Below are positions 11,099 through 19,859 of a stretch of DNA of 20,226 bases, piece after piece. The notes beneath the pieces were generated by a model. The model was not told the origin of the DNA. It saw only the letters and a program-made list of their open reading frames with translations, and searched no databases. Source of the DNA: a virus. Location of the stretch: IMG/VR virus record IMGVR_UViG_3300047554_000311, positions 1-20,226 of that record; one strand, written 5' to 3'. Each line of letters starts with the position of its first letter. Position 1 is the stretch's first letter. The translations under genes were made by a program, and so were the position numbers.

Positions 11099-12555
11099 CC
11101 GAGGTCGCCGAATATGTCGACGAAGGGGCGGTCAACTACTATCCGCCTGGACCTGTCGCTTCCGAGTTTCATCACGACTCGGGCTTCGTACGAGGTCTCA
11201 TGGGGCCTGTTGGTAGCGGCAAGTCGTCTGCCTGCTGCTCTGAAATCGTCATGCGTGCTCTTGCCCAAGCACCCTACTACGACGGTGTACGTCGATCCCG
11301 ATGGGCCATCATCCGGAACACCTACCCCGAACTGAAGTCCACGACCATCAAGACGTGGCAGACCTGGTTCCCGCAGAACGTAGCTCCCATCCGCTGGGAC
11401 ACACCCATCACCAGCTTCATGCGCATCGACGACATCGGCGATGGCACCGCGATGGAGCTCGAGGTGATCTTCCTGGCGCTCGACTCTGAGCTCGACACCG
11501 GCAAGCTGCGCTCCCTGGAGCTGACCGGGGCCTGGATCAACGAAGCCTCAGAAATTCCCAAGGCCGTCTTCGACATGTGTACCCAGCGTGTCGGCCGCTT
11601 CCCCTCGAAGCTCAAGGGCGGGCCTACCTGGTGCGGCGTCATCATGGACACCAACCCGCCAGACGACGACCACTGGTGGTATCAGCTCGCCGAGCAGGAA
11701 ACACCCAAGGGCTGGAAGTTCTTCCGCCAACCAGGTGGCCTGTACTACGACCACGAGGAAGAGGTCTACAAGCCCAACCCCGAAGCCGAGAACATCGACA
11801 ACCTGCCCAACGGGCACGGCTACTACCTCCAGCAGCTCGGCGGCAAGCAGGACACCTGGATCAACGTCTTCCTGCTGGGCAACTACGGCACCACCTCTGA
11901 CGGCAAGCCCGTCTTCGCAGAGTGGAACGACCGGGTCCACGTCAGCGACAAGAACCTCGAGCCCGTGCGTGGCCTGCCCATCATCCTCGGCTGGGACTTC
12001 GGTCTCACCCCGGCGTGCATCATCGGCCAGCAAATGCCCAACGGCCGACTGCACATCCTCGAGGAGATCATCAGCGAGGACATGGGTATTCGGGAGTTCG
12101 CCTCTGACGTGGTGCGCCCGATCCTGGTCAACCGCTACAGCGGCTTCATGCGGTTCAGCGACGGCGACCCTGCTGGCGCGATCCGCGCACAGACAGACAC
12201 CCGGACCTGCTTCATGGAGCTGGCCGAGGTAGGCATTCCCACTGAGCCTGCGGGCACCAACGACTGGATACCCCGGCGAGAATCAGTGGCGTACTTCCTC
12301 ACGCGGATGATCGACGGCGGTCCGGCTTTCTTGCTGGACCCTCGATGCACGACTCTGCGAAAAGGATTCAATGGTCGCTACCGCTACGAGCGCATGAAGA
12401 TTTCAGGCTCGGCACGATACAGGGACCGCCCCGTGAAGGATCAGTTCTCTCATCCTCACGACGCTCTCCAATATTTGTGCATGCGGGTGCGTGATGGCCT
12501 GAGACCCGTACGGGCTCGCCAGGTGGTCAACGCATCCAGTAAGGGGTGGACATGA
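11095..12555 (+). CDS. terL: Terminase large subunit
   Basis: This is the ATP-driven packaging motor and headful/genome-cutting nuclease. The ATPase has Walker A GPVGSGKSS (37-45), a Walker B region LELTGAWINEAS (141-152) with the catalytic Glu, and the coupling-type MDTNPP (184-189). The RNase H-fold nuclease has GWDFGLTPA (299-307, Asp301), SDGDPAG (355-361) and a C-terminal PHDALQYL (454-461) supplying the acidic metal ligands. At 486 residues it has full length. Its start overlaps the small-subunit stop, and its stop overlaps the portal start, both by ATGA. Packaging mode (cos, pac or terminal repeats) cannot be judged from sequence alone. Confidence 0.96.
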   Translation: MTEVAEYVDEGAVNYYPPGPVASEFHHDSGFVRGLMGPVGSGKSSACCSEIVMRALAQAPYYDGVRRSRWAIIRNTYPELKSTTIKTWQTWFPQNVAPIRWDTPITSFMRIDDIGDGTAMELEVIFLALDSELDTGKLRSLELTGAWINEASEIPKAVFDMCTQRVGRFPSKLKGGPTWCGVIMDTNPPDDDHWWYQLAEQETPKGWKFFRQPGGLYYDHEEEVYKPNPEAENIDNLPNGHGYYLQQLGGKQDTWINVFLLGNYGTTSDGKPVFAEWNDRVHVSDKNLEPVRGLPIILGWDFGLTPACIIGQQMPNGRLHILEEIISEDMGIREFASDVVRPILVNRYSGFMRFSDGDPAGAIRAQTDTRTCFMELAEVGIPTEPAGTNDWIPRRESVAYFLTRMIDGGPAFLLDPRCTTLRKGFNGRYRYERMKISGSARYRDRPVKDQFSHPHDALQYLCMRVRDGLRPVRARQVVNASSKGWT

Positions 12556-14570
12556 AAATGGGACTCGCAATGGCTGCTGTGCAGCCACCCGTCGAGGTTG
12601 AAGTCCTCGTTGACGAGAAGAATCAGCTCATCGACACGATCGGCACCGAGCTTGCCGCTCACGTCAATGACGCCTGGAGTCGGGCCAAGTTTGCCAAGAC
12701 CGAGATCACTGAGCGTTTGCTCCAGTGCGAACGTCAGCGGCGCGGCGTCTACGACCCGGACAAGGCGATGGACATCGCCAAGACCGGCGGCTCTGACATC
12801 TACATGCGCATCACGGACGTGAAGTCCCGTGCGGCGGCGAACTGGATCATCGACGTGATGATCAGCGGCGGACGTCGAGCCTTCAACCTGGACCCCGCCC
12901 GCGAGCCCGAGCTGCCTCCCGAGATTTCGGCTGGCATCGTGGACCTGGTGCGCCTCGAGATGCAGGAGTTCGTGGCCGCTGGTGGCCAGGTTCACCCCGA
13001 AGCTTTCCGCGTCCGCATGGAGCAGGTCCAAGACGAGATCATGGACAAGCTGCGCGAGGAGGCCAAGCAGAAGGCTTTCCGCATGGAGAACAAGATCGAG
13101 GACCAGCTCAACCAGGGCGGCTTCGATCCCGCGTTCCGCGAGTTCATCGACGACTTCGTCACCTACCCCACCGCCATCCTCAAGGGTCCGGTGGTGCGCC
13201 GCAAGAAGGTGATGAAGTGGGGGCCAGCCTACAAGCCGATCATCGTCACCGACTTCGTGCGCAAGGTCGAGCGCGTCTCCCCGCATGACGCCTTCCCCTC
13301 GCCCAGCTCGAGCACGATCCACGACGGCTACTTCATCGAGCGCCACCGCCTGAGCCGCGCAGCTCTCGAGTCCATGAAGGGCACCCCCGGCTACAGCAAC
13401 TACGACATCGACCAGGTGCTCGAGCGCTTCGGCGACACGGGCTTCCGTCAGTGGCTCATGGGCGACCAAGAGCGCGACCGCCTGGAAGGCAAGCCTCACT
13501 CACGCCTGTACACCAAGGACGTGATCGAGGCCGTCGAGTACTGGGGTTCCGTCTCCGGCCGCATGCTCAACCAGTGGGGCTACAAGGGCAAGAAGCTCGA
13601 CCCGTACAAGGAGTACGAGGCCAACATCTGGGTGATCGGGCCGTTCGTCATCAAGGCGATCCTGAACCCTGACCCGCTCGGCCGTCGTCCCTACGAGATC
13701 GCTCAGTGGGTTCCGATCCCCGGCAGCTTCTGGGGCTCCGCCCTGCCTGAGCAGATGCGCGACACCCAGGTGCTGTGCAACGCCGCCGCCCGCTCGCTGG
13801 CCAACAACATGGGCATCGCCTCTGGCCCGCAGGCCGAGGTCCACGTTGACCGCCTGCCTGACGGCGAGGAAGTCACCTCGATGTTCCCTTGGAAGATTTG
13901 GCAGACCACGGCTGACCGCACTGGCGGTGGCCAGCCTGCCGTCCGGTTCTTCCAGCCGAACATGAACGCCGAGGCGCTGATGAGCGTCTACCAATACTTC
14001 AGCCGCCAGGCCGACGAAGTCACGGGCATCCCGAACTACGTCTACGGCAACACAGGTGGCGGTGGCGTGGGTCGCACGGCGTCTGGCTTGAGCATGCTCA
14101 TGGACAACGCGGCCAAGGGGATCAAGGCGGCGATCGGCTCGATCGACACCGTGGTCGCTTCGCTGGTCGATCGCCTGTACATCCACAACATGATCTACGA
14201 CGCTGACGCTGCGTGCAAAGGCGACTTCAAGGTCATCGCCCGTGGCGCGATGGGTCTGGTTGCCAAGGAGCAGCTCCAGGTCCGCCGCAACGAGTTCTTG
14301 CAGGCGACAGCCAACCCTGTCGACCTCCAGATCATCGGCCCGATGGGTCGCTCTTACCTGCTGCGCGAAGTGGCCAAGAGCCTCCAGATGGACACCGACA
14401 AGCTGGTGCCCACCACCGAGCAGCTCGAGTTCCGTCAGCAAAAGCAGATGGCCGAGCAAATGATGCAGCAGGCCCAAATGATGGGTGGCCCGCAACAGCA
14501 GGCCAAAGCACCAATGACACTAGACGCTGCTGGCAACCCCGCAGGCGGCGAAGCCAACCTCATGCAATAA
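12552..14570 (+). CDS. Portal protein
   Basis: A 672-residue protein directly after TerL, with the mixed alpha/beta body and size of podovirus-type portals, the dodecameric ring through which DNA enters the head. Recognisable pieces are the N-terminal helical wing (RAKFAKTEITERLLQCERQ), VSPHDAFPSPSS (near 248-259), QWVPIPGSFWGSALPEQMRD (near 384-403), DEVTGIPNYVYGNTGGGGVGRTA region (near 489-511, quoted for its Gly run) and a Gln/Met-rich C-terminus (about 630-655). The ATG at 12552 has AAGGGG upstream and overlaps the TerL stop; a GTG six bases earlier is possible. Identity rests on position, size and these motifs. Confidence 0.9.
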   Translation: MKMGLAMAAVQPPVEVEVLVDEKNQLIDTIGTELAAHVNDAWSRAKFAKTEITERLLQCERQRRGVYDPDKAMDIAKTGGSDIYMRITDVKSRAAANWIIDVMISGGRRAFNLDPAREPELPPEISAGIVDLVRLEMQEFVAAGGQVHPEAFRVRMEQVQDEIMDKLREEAKQKAFRMENKIEDQLNQGGFDPAFREFIDDFVTYPTAILKGPVVRRKKVMKWGPAYKPIIVTDFVRKVERVSPHDAFPSPSSSTIHDGYFIERHRLSRAALESMKGTPGYSNYDIDQVLERFGDTGFRQWLMGDQERDRLEGKPHSRLYTKDVIEAVEYWGSVSGRMLNQWGYKGKKLDPYKEYEANIWVIGPFVIKAILNPDPLGRRPYEIAQWVPIPGSFWGSALPEQMRDTQVLCNAAARSLANNMGIASGPQAEVHVDRLPDGEEVTSMFPWKIWQTTADRTGGGQPAVRFFQPNMNAEALMSVYQYFSRQADEVTGIPNYVYGNTGGGGVGRTASGLSMLMDNAAKGIKAAIGSIDTVVASLVDRLYIHNMIYDADAACKGDFKVIARGAMGLVAKEQLQVRRNEFLQATANPVDLQIIGPMGRSYLLREVAKSLQMDTDKLVPTTEQLEFRQQKQMAEQMMQQAQMMGGPQQQAKAPMTLDAAGNPAGGEANLMQ

Positions 14571-14579
14571 GGAGCCAAC

Positions 14580-14807
14580 ATGGCAATCAAACCATTCGCA
14601 GGCAAGCAGACCAAGAAGGAAGAAATGGCCGAAGCAAAGGCCGTGAAGTCCGGCAAGGTCACGCCCGCCCAATACGCCGCCAAGGAAAAAGCCGAAGGCG
14701 ACTCCAAGTCCAAGAGCGCCCTGATGGCCAAGGGCAAGGCTCTGGCCAGCGGCAAGATGTCCGCCAAGCAGTACGCCGACAAGGCGACTGGCAAGCCAAA
14801 GAAGTGA
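14580..14807 (+). CDS. Small Lys/Ala-rich protein (75 aa)
   Basis: MAIKPFAGKQTKKEEMAEAK begins a highly basic, Lys/Ala-rich protein with a repeated motif: KVTPAQYAAKEK and KMSAKQYADKAT. AAGGAG precedes the start. It lies between portal and scaffold genes, so it could be a minor head or DNA-condensing protein, but no such function is established. The two-fold internal repeat is visible by eye. Confidence 0.82.
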   Translation: MAIKPFAGKQTKKEEMAEAKAVKSGKVTPAQYAAKEKAEGDSKSKSALMAKGKALASGKMSAKQYADKATGKPKK

Positions 14808-14815
14808 GGTGAAGC

Positions 14816-15577
14816 ATGGGCTACGCACCAGACTGGCAGCGCCAGAACATGAAGAAGACCGGAGCCTCCGGTCCCACCACGACTGAGTACCGCAAGGACT
14901 GCGGCTCACTCTTTCACAGCTCCCCTGCCCCGCAGAGCAAGAGCGCAACCAAGCCGATGCGCTTGGCTGACGGCGACACCGAAGAGACCTACAAGGCCCG
15001 TGGCCTCGAGGCGTCCAAGGACGAGCAAGTCGGCTTCTTCGAGCGCCTGCGCATGGGCAACATCGACCAGCCTGGCAGCGAGGCATACAACCGCTTCGGC
15101 GCTGGCCGTGCCGCACTGGACGCGATGGATCGCGATGCCGAAGACATCCGCTCGGCCAATCGCTCACCCTCCCCTGCGGCGTCCGCTCCAGAAACCAAGA
15201 GCTCTGATGACTCAGGCAACGGCGCATTCCTGGGCAGCTACGAGGATATGGCACCAGCGCCATCTTCAGCGCCAGCAGTCTCGCGCCCTACCGCTCGGCC
15301 CGCCGCACCAGCTCGCCGCCGCGCAACGTCTTCGGTGTCTGGCTCGAGCACACGCGCATCCGCGCCTGATGAGTCTGCCGCCGAGTCCAGACGCCTGAGC
15401 AGCCGCTCGATGAGCAACGACCAGAGCGATGCCGAGACTGCTCGCCTTGCTCGCTACGCTCCGCGCACCACAGTGCGAACCGCAGCGCCCGCAACAAGCT
15501 CTCGTGGCCAAGACCGCATCCTGCGCGACACACGCCCAGGCGAGGTTGATCCAAAAACTTTGCTGCCTAAGCGCTGA
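14816..15577 (+). CDS. Low-complexity hypothetical head-region protein (253 aa)
   Basis: After an ordered start (MGYAPDWQRQNMKKTG, then EYRKDCGSLFHSS) and a middle with FFERLRMGNIDQPGSEAYNR, most of residues 120-235 is Ser/Ala/Pro/Arg-rich and probably disordered. The end reads RDTRPGEVDPKTLLPKR. GAGGTGAAG precedes the ATG at 14816. Position between portal and scaffold suggests a virion or head-assembly role; I recognise no family. A minus-strand open frame opposite it is a composition-driven shadow. Confidence 0.78.
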   Translation: MGYAPDWQRQNMKKTGASGPTTTEYRKDCGSLFHSSPAPQSKSATKPMRLADGDTEETYKARGLEASKDEQVGFFERLRMGNIDQPGSEAYNRFGAGRAALDAMDRDAEDIRSANRSPSPAASAPETKSSDDSGNGAFLGSYEDMAPAPSSAPAVSRPTARPAAPARRRATSSVSGSSTRASAPDESAAESRRLSSRSMSNDQSDAETARLARYAPRTTVRTAAPATSSRGQDRILRDTRPGEVDPKTLLPKR

Positions 15578-15810
15578 TGCTCTTAAAACCACCAGTTAGG
15601 CTCACAGCAGCGTTGGCTTCGTTGGAAGGCAACAATGATTTTGAGGAGGTCTGTAAGTGGCTCGAAGAGTCTCTTGCGGACATCCGCAGACAGAACGATG
15701 TGACCAGGGATGAAGTTCAGACCCGGTGGCATCAAGGAGCATCCCAGGTGCTCGACGAGTTTCTCGAGAAGAAGCAGTCGGCCAGGGACACGCTCTACAA
15801 GATGAAGTGA
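15577..15810 (+). CDS. Small helical head-region protein (77 aa)
   Basis: MLLKPPVRLTAALASLEGNN is followed by DFEEVCKWLEESLADIRRQ and RWHQGASQVLDEFLEKKQS, a purely helical protein similar to short phage proteins found between portal and capsid genes. Its start shares one base with the previous stop (TGATG), supporting coupling. Function unknown; a scaffold accessory or decoration role is only possible. Confidence 0.78.
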   Translation: MLLKPPVRLTAALASLEGNNDFEEVCKWLEESLADIRRQNDVTRDEVQTRWHQGASQVLDEFLEKKQSARDTLYKMK

Positions 15811-15936
15811 TTCGCCCCGTCGGGGCAAACCGCCTGTCCAGCAGCGGTATTTGCTGGCACCGAGAACACCGGATCAACCGTAAGGGAAAACCCTAAGAGG
15901 GCTCCCGAAGGAGTGTGAAGGCTCTAGGAGAAGAAA
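15811..15936 (+). other. Structured leader upstream of scaffold gene
   Basis: Four short hairpins follow each other on the plus strand: GCCCC/GGGGC (15814-15826), CCAGCA/TGCTGG (15838-15857), AGGG/CCCT (15883-15894) and CTCC/GGAG with a CGAA loop (15902-15913). None has a T-tract. They may shape translation or mRNA stability of the scaffold-capsid message. Confidence 0.45.
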
Positions 15937-16869
15937 TTGAACCTACCACGCGCCGTCATTGAGGCGGAAAGAAAGGCAGAAGAAGCTCTTCAACGACTGC
16001 AACAGGCTCGCCAGCCCTCGCAGCAGCAGAACGATCCCCCGCCAGGTGATCAGCCTGCTTCGGACCCGGCCCCTATGCCGAGCCCGAGTGAAACCCCAGC
16101 ACCGGCAAACCAGGCACCCGCCAACACCCCTCCGCAAGAGGGAGACGACAAGTGGGAAGCGCGGTTCAAGACGCTGAGCGGCAAGTACAACGCCGAGGTT
16201 CCACGCCTGCATGCGGCTATCAAGGAGCGTGATTCAAAGTTGAATAGCCTGACCGAAGAGGTGGAGGCGTTGAAAGCGCGAATGGCTGCTCCCCAGGAGA
16301 AGCTGGTAAGCGCTGAAGAGGTGAGTGAGTTCGGCGAACCACTCGTTGATCTGATCCGCCGCGCAGCTCGTGAAGAGGTGCAGGCCAAGGACAACGAGAT
16401 CAAAGAGCTCAACAGGAAGCTCGAGTCATTGGTCGGTACGACGACGGCCAGCGTGGAAGTGTCCTTCTACGATCGGCTGGCGATGCAAGTCCCTGACTGG
16501 CAGACCATCAATGATGACCCCGAGTTCCACACCTGGCTGAGTGAAGTCGATGACCTCACTGGTGCCCAACGTCAAGACATCCTGTCGCAGGCTGAAGAGA
16601 AGCGCGATGCAGATCGTGTTGCCAGATTCTTCAAAGCGTTCAAGAAGGTTCACCAAGACAGGTCGGCAGCAAGCACGGCCTCGTTGGAATCGCAGGTAGC
16701 CCCTGAGGCTACGCGGACCCCAGAAGTCCCCAAAGGGAAGAAGCTCTGGACCCGTGCGGAGATCGCAGCGTTCTACGCAGCAGATCGTCGCGGCGCTTAC
16801 ACCGAGGAGCAGGCTGCTGCCATTGATGCAGAAATCCAGTCCGCCATTCGCGAACAACGAGTGCGATGA
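15937..16869 (+). CDS. Putative scaffolding protein (TTG start)
   Basis: The 310-residue protein precedes the capsid gene and has a typical scaffold make-up: a Pro/Gln-rich disordered region (about 30-70), a charged coiled coil (about 75-170, e.g. IKERDSKLNSLTEEVEALKA), and a helical C-terminus with VPKGKKLWTRAEIAAFY and a basic end REQRVR that could bind coat protein. Scaffolds guide procapsid assembly and leave before maturation. The best start is TTG at 15937 with AGGAG seven bases upstream; no ATG with a good site lies nearby. Identity is from position and architecture. Confidence 0.82.
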   Translation: MNLPRAVIEAERKAEEALQRLQQARQPSQQQNDPPPGDQPASDPAPMPSPSETPAPANQAPANTPPQEGDDKWEARFKTLSGKYNAEVPRLHAAIKERDSKLNSLTEEVEALKARMAAPQEKLVSAEEVSEFGEPLVDLIRRAAREEVQAKDNEIKELNRKLESLVGTTTASVEVSFYDRLAMQVPDWQTINDDPEFHTWLSEVDDLTGAQRQDILSQAEEKRDADRVARFFKAFKKVHQDRSAASTASLESQVAPEATRTPEVPKGKKLWTRAEIAAFYAADRRGAYTEEQAAAIDAEIQSAIREQRVR

Positions 16870-16895
16870 CGGACACAGCCCTATGAGGTATTGAT

Positions 16896-17879
16896 ATGTC
16901 AGTTGCAGTTTCTGGCGACCGTTACGGCGCAGGTTCCGGTGTTGACTCTTACAGCGGCGCTTCCGGCTTCATCCCTGAAGTCTGGTCGGGCAAGCTCCAG
17001 GTCAAGTTCTACAAGTCCACCGTGTTGGGTGAGATCACCAACAACGATTGGGAAGGCGAGATCAAGGGCCAAGGCGACAAGGTCCACATCCGCACCATCC
17101 CAACCATCAACATCAGCAACTACACGAAGGGTATGAACCTGACGTCGCAAGTTCCTACCAGCACTCCGCTGGAGCTGAACATCGACAAGGGCAAGTACTT
17201 CCAAGTCGTTCTGGACGACGTGGATGAAGTGCAGGCTGACGTCAAGCTGATGGACATCTTCACCAACGACGCAAGTCAGCAGATGAAGATCGCCATCGAC
17301 GGCGACGTGCTGGGCAACGTGTACGCAGACGCTGCTGCCGCCAACAAGGGTGCCACCGCTGGTGCCATCTCTGGCGACATCAACCTGGGTGCCACTGGCG
17401 CTCCTCGTTCCGTCAGCAAGACCAACGTCCTGGACCTGATCCTGGACATGGGTCAGGTGTTGGACGAGCAGAACGTGCCCGAAGACGGCCGCTGGATGGT
17501 GATCCCCGCCTGGATGGCTGCGATGATCAAGAACTCTGATCTGAAGCAAGCCTACCTGACCGGCGACAGCGTGACTCCGCTGCGCAACGGCAAGATCGGC
17601 ATGATCGACCGCTTCACCGTGTACATCAGCAACAACCTGTCCAAGGTCACCGACCTGGGTTCGGACGCTGCTTCCGGTGGCACTGGTGGCGCAGCCGACA
17701 AGTCGGCCTGGAACATCATGGCTGGCACTCGTGACGCCATCTCGTTCGCTTCGCAGATCACCAACGTCGAGAGCCTGCGTGCTCAGACCACGTTCGGCAA
17801 CATCATGCGCGGCCTGAACGTGTACGGCTACAAGACCACCAAGCCTGAAGCTCTGGTCTCGGCCTACGTGTCGAAGTAA
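16896..17879 (+). CDS. Major capsid protein
   Basis: A 327-residue HK97-fold-type coat protein, judged by position after the scaffold and by the segment SGFIPEVWSGKLQVKFYKS followed by TVLGEITNNDWEGEIKGQGD and VHIRTIPTINISNYTKG, a pattern I know from phage major capsid proteins (N-arm and E-loop region). Later GRWMVIPAWMAAMIKNSDL and MIDRFTVYISNNL fit the P and A domains. GAGG precedes the ATG at 16896. It is followed by a strong terminator, consistent with high-level expression of a discrete message. Confidence 0.93.
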   Translation: MSVAVSGDRYGAGSGVDSYSGASGFIPEVWSGKLQVKFYKSTVLGEITNNDWEGEIKGQGDKVHIRTIPTINISNYTKGMNLTSQVPTSTPLELNIDKGKYFQVVLDDVDEVQADVKLMDIFTNDASQQMKIAIDGDVLGNVYADAAAANKGATAGAISGDINLGATGAPRSVSKTNVLDLILDMGQVLDEQNVPEDGRWMVIPAWMAAMIKNSDLKQAYLTGDSVTPLRNGKIGMIDRFTVYISNNLSKVTDLGSDAASGGTGGAADKSAWNIMAGTRDAISFASQITNVESLRAQTTFGNIMRGLNVYGYKTTKPEALVSAYVSK

Positions 17880-17896
17880 TCACGTCAACCCGTGAA

Positions 17897-17928
17897 GGGG
17901 GGAGGGGGTAACTCCCCTCCCTTTTTTT
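17897..17928 (+). terminator. Rho-independent terminator after the capsid gene
   Basis: Stem GGGAGGGG/CCCCTCCC (17900-17907, 17914-17921) with a 6-nt loop and seven T (17922-17928). The next start codon (17929) begins at the base after the T-tract, so read-through messages carry this hairpin directly before that ATG. Confidence 0.92.
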
Positions 17929-18183
17929 ATGCACAAACTCCTCAAGCAAAAGACCACTGGTCACATCTACGTGTGGACCGAAAACCTCGCTGCTCGCGAC
18001 GACATGGAGGACTACGCCCTCACTCCCGAGCCTGCGCAAGCGCAAGAAAACACCAGCGAGAATCAGGCCACTACCAGCGCGGAAGTGCCGCCAGCCACGG
18101 AGCTGGAGGCTGCTAAGGCAGCTTTTCGCAGACAGGTCACACGGGCTCCACGTAAGCCCAGAACGGCAACGAGTGAAGCATGA
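17929..18183 (+). CDS. Small hypothetical protein after capsid gene (84 aa)
   Basis: MHKLLKQKTTGHIYVWTENL then AARDDMEDYALTPEP forms a short ordered start. The rest is Glu/Ala/Pro-rich, ending in a basic tail (RRQVTRAPRKPRTATSEA). The 'LKQKTTGHIY-WT--LA-R-DME' start recalls small phage proteins lying just after capsid genes. No Shine-Dalgarno is present: the ATG directly follows the terminator T-tract. The stop overlaps the next start by ATGA, which argues the frame is real. Confidence 0.75.
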   Translation: MHKLLKQKTTGHIYVWTENLAARDDMEDYALTPEPAQAQENTSENQATTSAEVPPATELEAAKAAFRRQVTRAPRKPRTATSEA

Positions 18184-18875
18184 AAGTCTCCGACGTAATT
18201 TCACGCGCAAGGTATCTGCTCAATGACACCGATCCCAGCCTTCGGCGCTGGGAGGATGAAGAGCTGATCCTCTGGACCGACGACGCGCAACGCGCCGTTG
18301 CTGTCGCCAGACCCGACTCGAGCCCGTCCGAGCGCGTGGTTACGTTGGCGGCTGGCACCAAGCAGGCCACCCCGGCCGACTGCTTCAAGCTCATGGACGT
18401 CGTGCGAAACGTCGCTCAAGACGGCGTCACCCCCGGTCGAGCCATCCGTCTGATCGAGCGCGAAGTCCTCGACCAGTTCGATCCAGGCTGGCACACATCC
18501 GCCGCCAAAGCCGAGGTCCGCCACTTCACTGTGGACGATCGCGCACCCAACACCTACTTCGTCTACCCGCCGGTAGTGGCTGGCACGAAGATCGAAGTGC
18601 TCCTGTCTCAACGACCCGCCACTGTCGATTCTTTGACAGATGACCTGGCGCTGGCCGACATGTACTTCGACCCGATCGTTGATTGGGTCATGTACCGCGC
18701 CTACGGCAAAGACACCGAGTACACCGCCAATCCCGCGCAGCAGGCCTCGTACCTGGCTGCATTCGCCAACAAGCTGGGCGTCAAGCTCACCAAGGACAAC
18801 GCCTACTCCGCGATCATCAACCGCGCAGGCGGTATGCCCAACACTGCTGCCGTGCAGCTCGGGGGTGTCGCATGA
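18180..18875 (+). CDS. Head-tail adaptor protein (DUF6682-like)
   Basis: MKVSDVISRARYLLNDTDPS, then RWEDEELILWTDDAQRAVAV and GRAIRLIEREVLDQFDPGW are the sequence features I associate with DUF6682 phage adaptors, which seat between portal and tail. The C-terminal DMYFDPIVDWVMYRAYGKD and YLAAFANKLG give the helical part that joins the ring. Length 231 residues is typical. It is coupled by ATGA at both ends to its neighbours. Confidence 0.85.
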   Translation: MKVSDVISRARYLLNDTDPSLRRWEDEELILWTDDAQRAVAVARPDSSPSERVVTLAAGTKQATPADCFKLMDVVRNVAQDGVTPGRAIRLIEREVLDQFDPGWHTSAAKAEVRHFTVDDRAPNTYFVYPPVVAGTKIEVLLSQRPATVDSLTDDLALADMYFDPIVDWVMYRAYGKDTEYTANPAQQASYLAAFANKLGVKLTKDNAYSAIINRAGGMPNTAAVQLGGVA

Positions 18876-19525
18876 CGAACTACGAAGCGTTCTTCCCCTA
18901 CGTGCTGACCGAGGTTGCTGGTGCTCCAGAGCCCGTCGTCCTGCTGGCCATTCGCAGCGCCTGCATCGAGTTCTGCGAGAAGAGCCTGGTGCTCACCCGC
19001 GACCACGACCCAATCACGATGCTGCCCAAGGTCTGCGACTACGACCTCGAGCCACCCACTGGCTACCTGGTGGTGAAGGTCCAGAAGGCCTGGGTCGAGA
19101 ACAACCCGATCGACGCGATGGCCCCCGACGTGGTGCGCGAGGCGTCGGTCTACAACCGCCTCTTCTCCTCGTACAGCACCGGCAGCGGCAGCACCCCTCA
19201 GGCCTACCTCCAGAAGGAGGAGCGCTCGATCAGCGTGTGGCCTCTGCCTGACCGCCGCTACCCGAACGGCCTGACCCTTCGCGTGGCGCTCAAGCCTACC
19301 CGTGCGTCCACCGGGATCGACGACGTCATCTTCGAGGACTACGCCGAGGTGATCGCCTCCGGCGCTCTGCATCGCCTGATGGCAAGCGCAGGCAAGGCCT
19401 ACACCAACCCAGAGCTGTCTGCGGTTCACAAGGGCAAGTTCGACCAGGGTGTGAACGTCGCCCGTGGCCGAGCCCTGCACGGCAATACGCGCTCGAACCT
19501 GAGCGTGAAGTTAAGGAAGATTTGA
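18872..19525 (+). CDS. Hypothetical head-tail/tail-completion protein (217 aa)
   Basis: MTNYEAFFPYVLTEVAGAPE, then VVLLAIRSACIEFCEKSLVL begins a helical N-terminus; the middle has beta-rich YDLEPPTGYLVVKVQKAWV and RSISVWPLPDRRYPNGL, and the end returns to helices (VIASGALHRLMASAGKAYTN). This plan resembles connector/adaptor proteins following the first adaptor in podovirus-like clusters, so it may complete the neck. The start at 18872 overlaps the preceding stop by ATGA; the longer frame from 18683 lies inside the adaptor gene and is rejected. Confidence 0.78.
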   Translation: MTNYEAFFPYVLTEVAGAPEPVVLLAIRSACIEFCEKSLVLTRDHDPITMLPKVCDYDLEPPTGYLVVKVQKAWVENNPIDAMAPDVVREASVYNRLFSSYSTGSGSTPQAYLQKEERSISVWPLPDRRYPNGLTLRVALKPTRASTGIDDVIFEDYAEVIASGALHRLMASAGKAYTNPELSAVHKGKFDQGVNVARGRALHGNTRSNLSVKLRKI

Positions 19526-19526
19526 G

Positions 19527-19859
19527 ATGGCAGACAAGATCAAGCTCGTTCAAGGCGACACCCGCCCTGCCCTGGTCTGCACGATCACGGACGACACCAC
19601 CGGCCAGCCGATCAACATCACTGGCGCAACGCTGGTGCTGAAGTTCCGCGCCGCTGGGGCTGAGACCCTCCAGGCAACCGTCCCTGGCTCCGTGACCAAC
19701 GGCGCTGCTGGCCAGGTTGCGTTCTACCCGGCGTCTGCCCCGGCAATGCTGCAAGGCGAACCCGGCGAGTACGAGGGTGAGATCGAAATCACCTTCGCTG
19801 ACGGCCAGGTCCAGACCGTGTTCGACCTGCTCAAGTTCAAGGTGCGCGGAGACTTCTGA
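19527..19859 (+). CDS. BppU N-terminal domain-like protein (110 aa)
   Basis: IKLVQGDTRPALVCTITD, then QPINITGATLVLKFRAAG and GEYEGEIEITFADGQVQTV match the short Ig-like, all-beta domain found at the N-terminus of baseplate upper proteins (BppU_N/DUF2479 type), here as a stand-alone protein. It probably serves in tail or fibre attachment. AAGGA lies upstream of the ATG at 19527. The stop shares bases with the following start (TGATG). Confidence 0.8.
   Translation: MADKIKLVQGDTRPALVCTITDDTTGQPINITGATLVLKFRAAGAETLQATVPGSVTNGAAGQVAFYPASAPAMLQGEPGEYEGEIEITFADGQVQTVFDLLKFKVRGDF

Noticed and set aside
12456-14495. Long minus-strand frames (347 and 331 aa) opposite TerL/portal
   Set aside because: They mirror the GC-rich codon bias of the portal gene, have His/Val/Leu-rich non-protein-like composition and no ribosome-binding sites.
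14520-15263. 247-aa minus-strand frame opposite the Ser-rich head gene
   Set aside because: Composition-driven shadow of a low-complexity gene on the plus strand.
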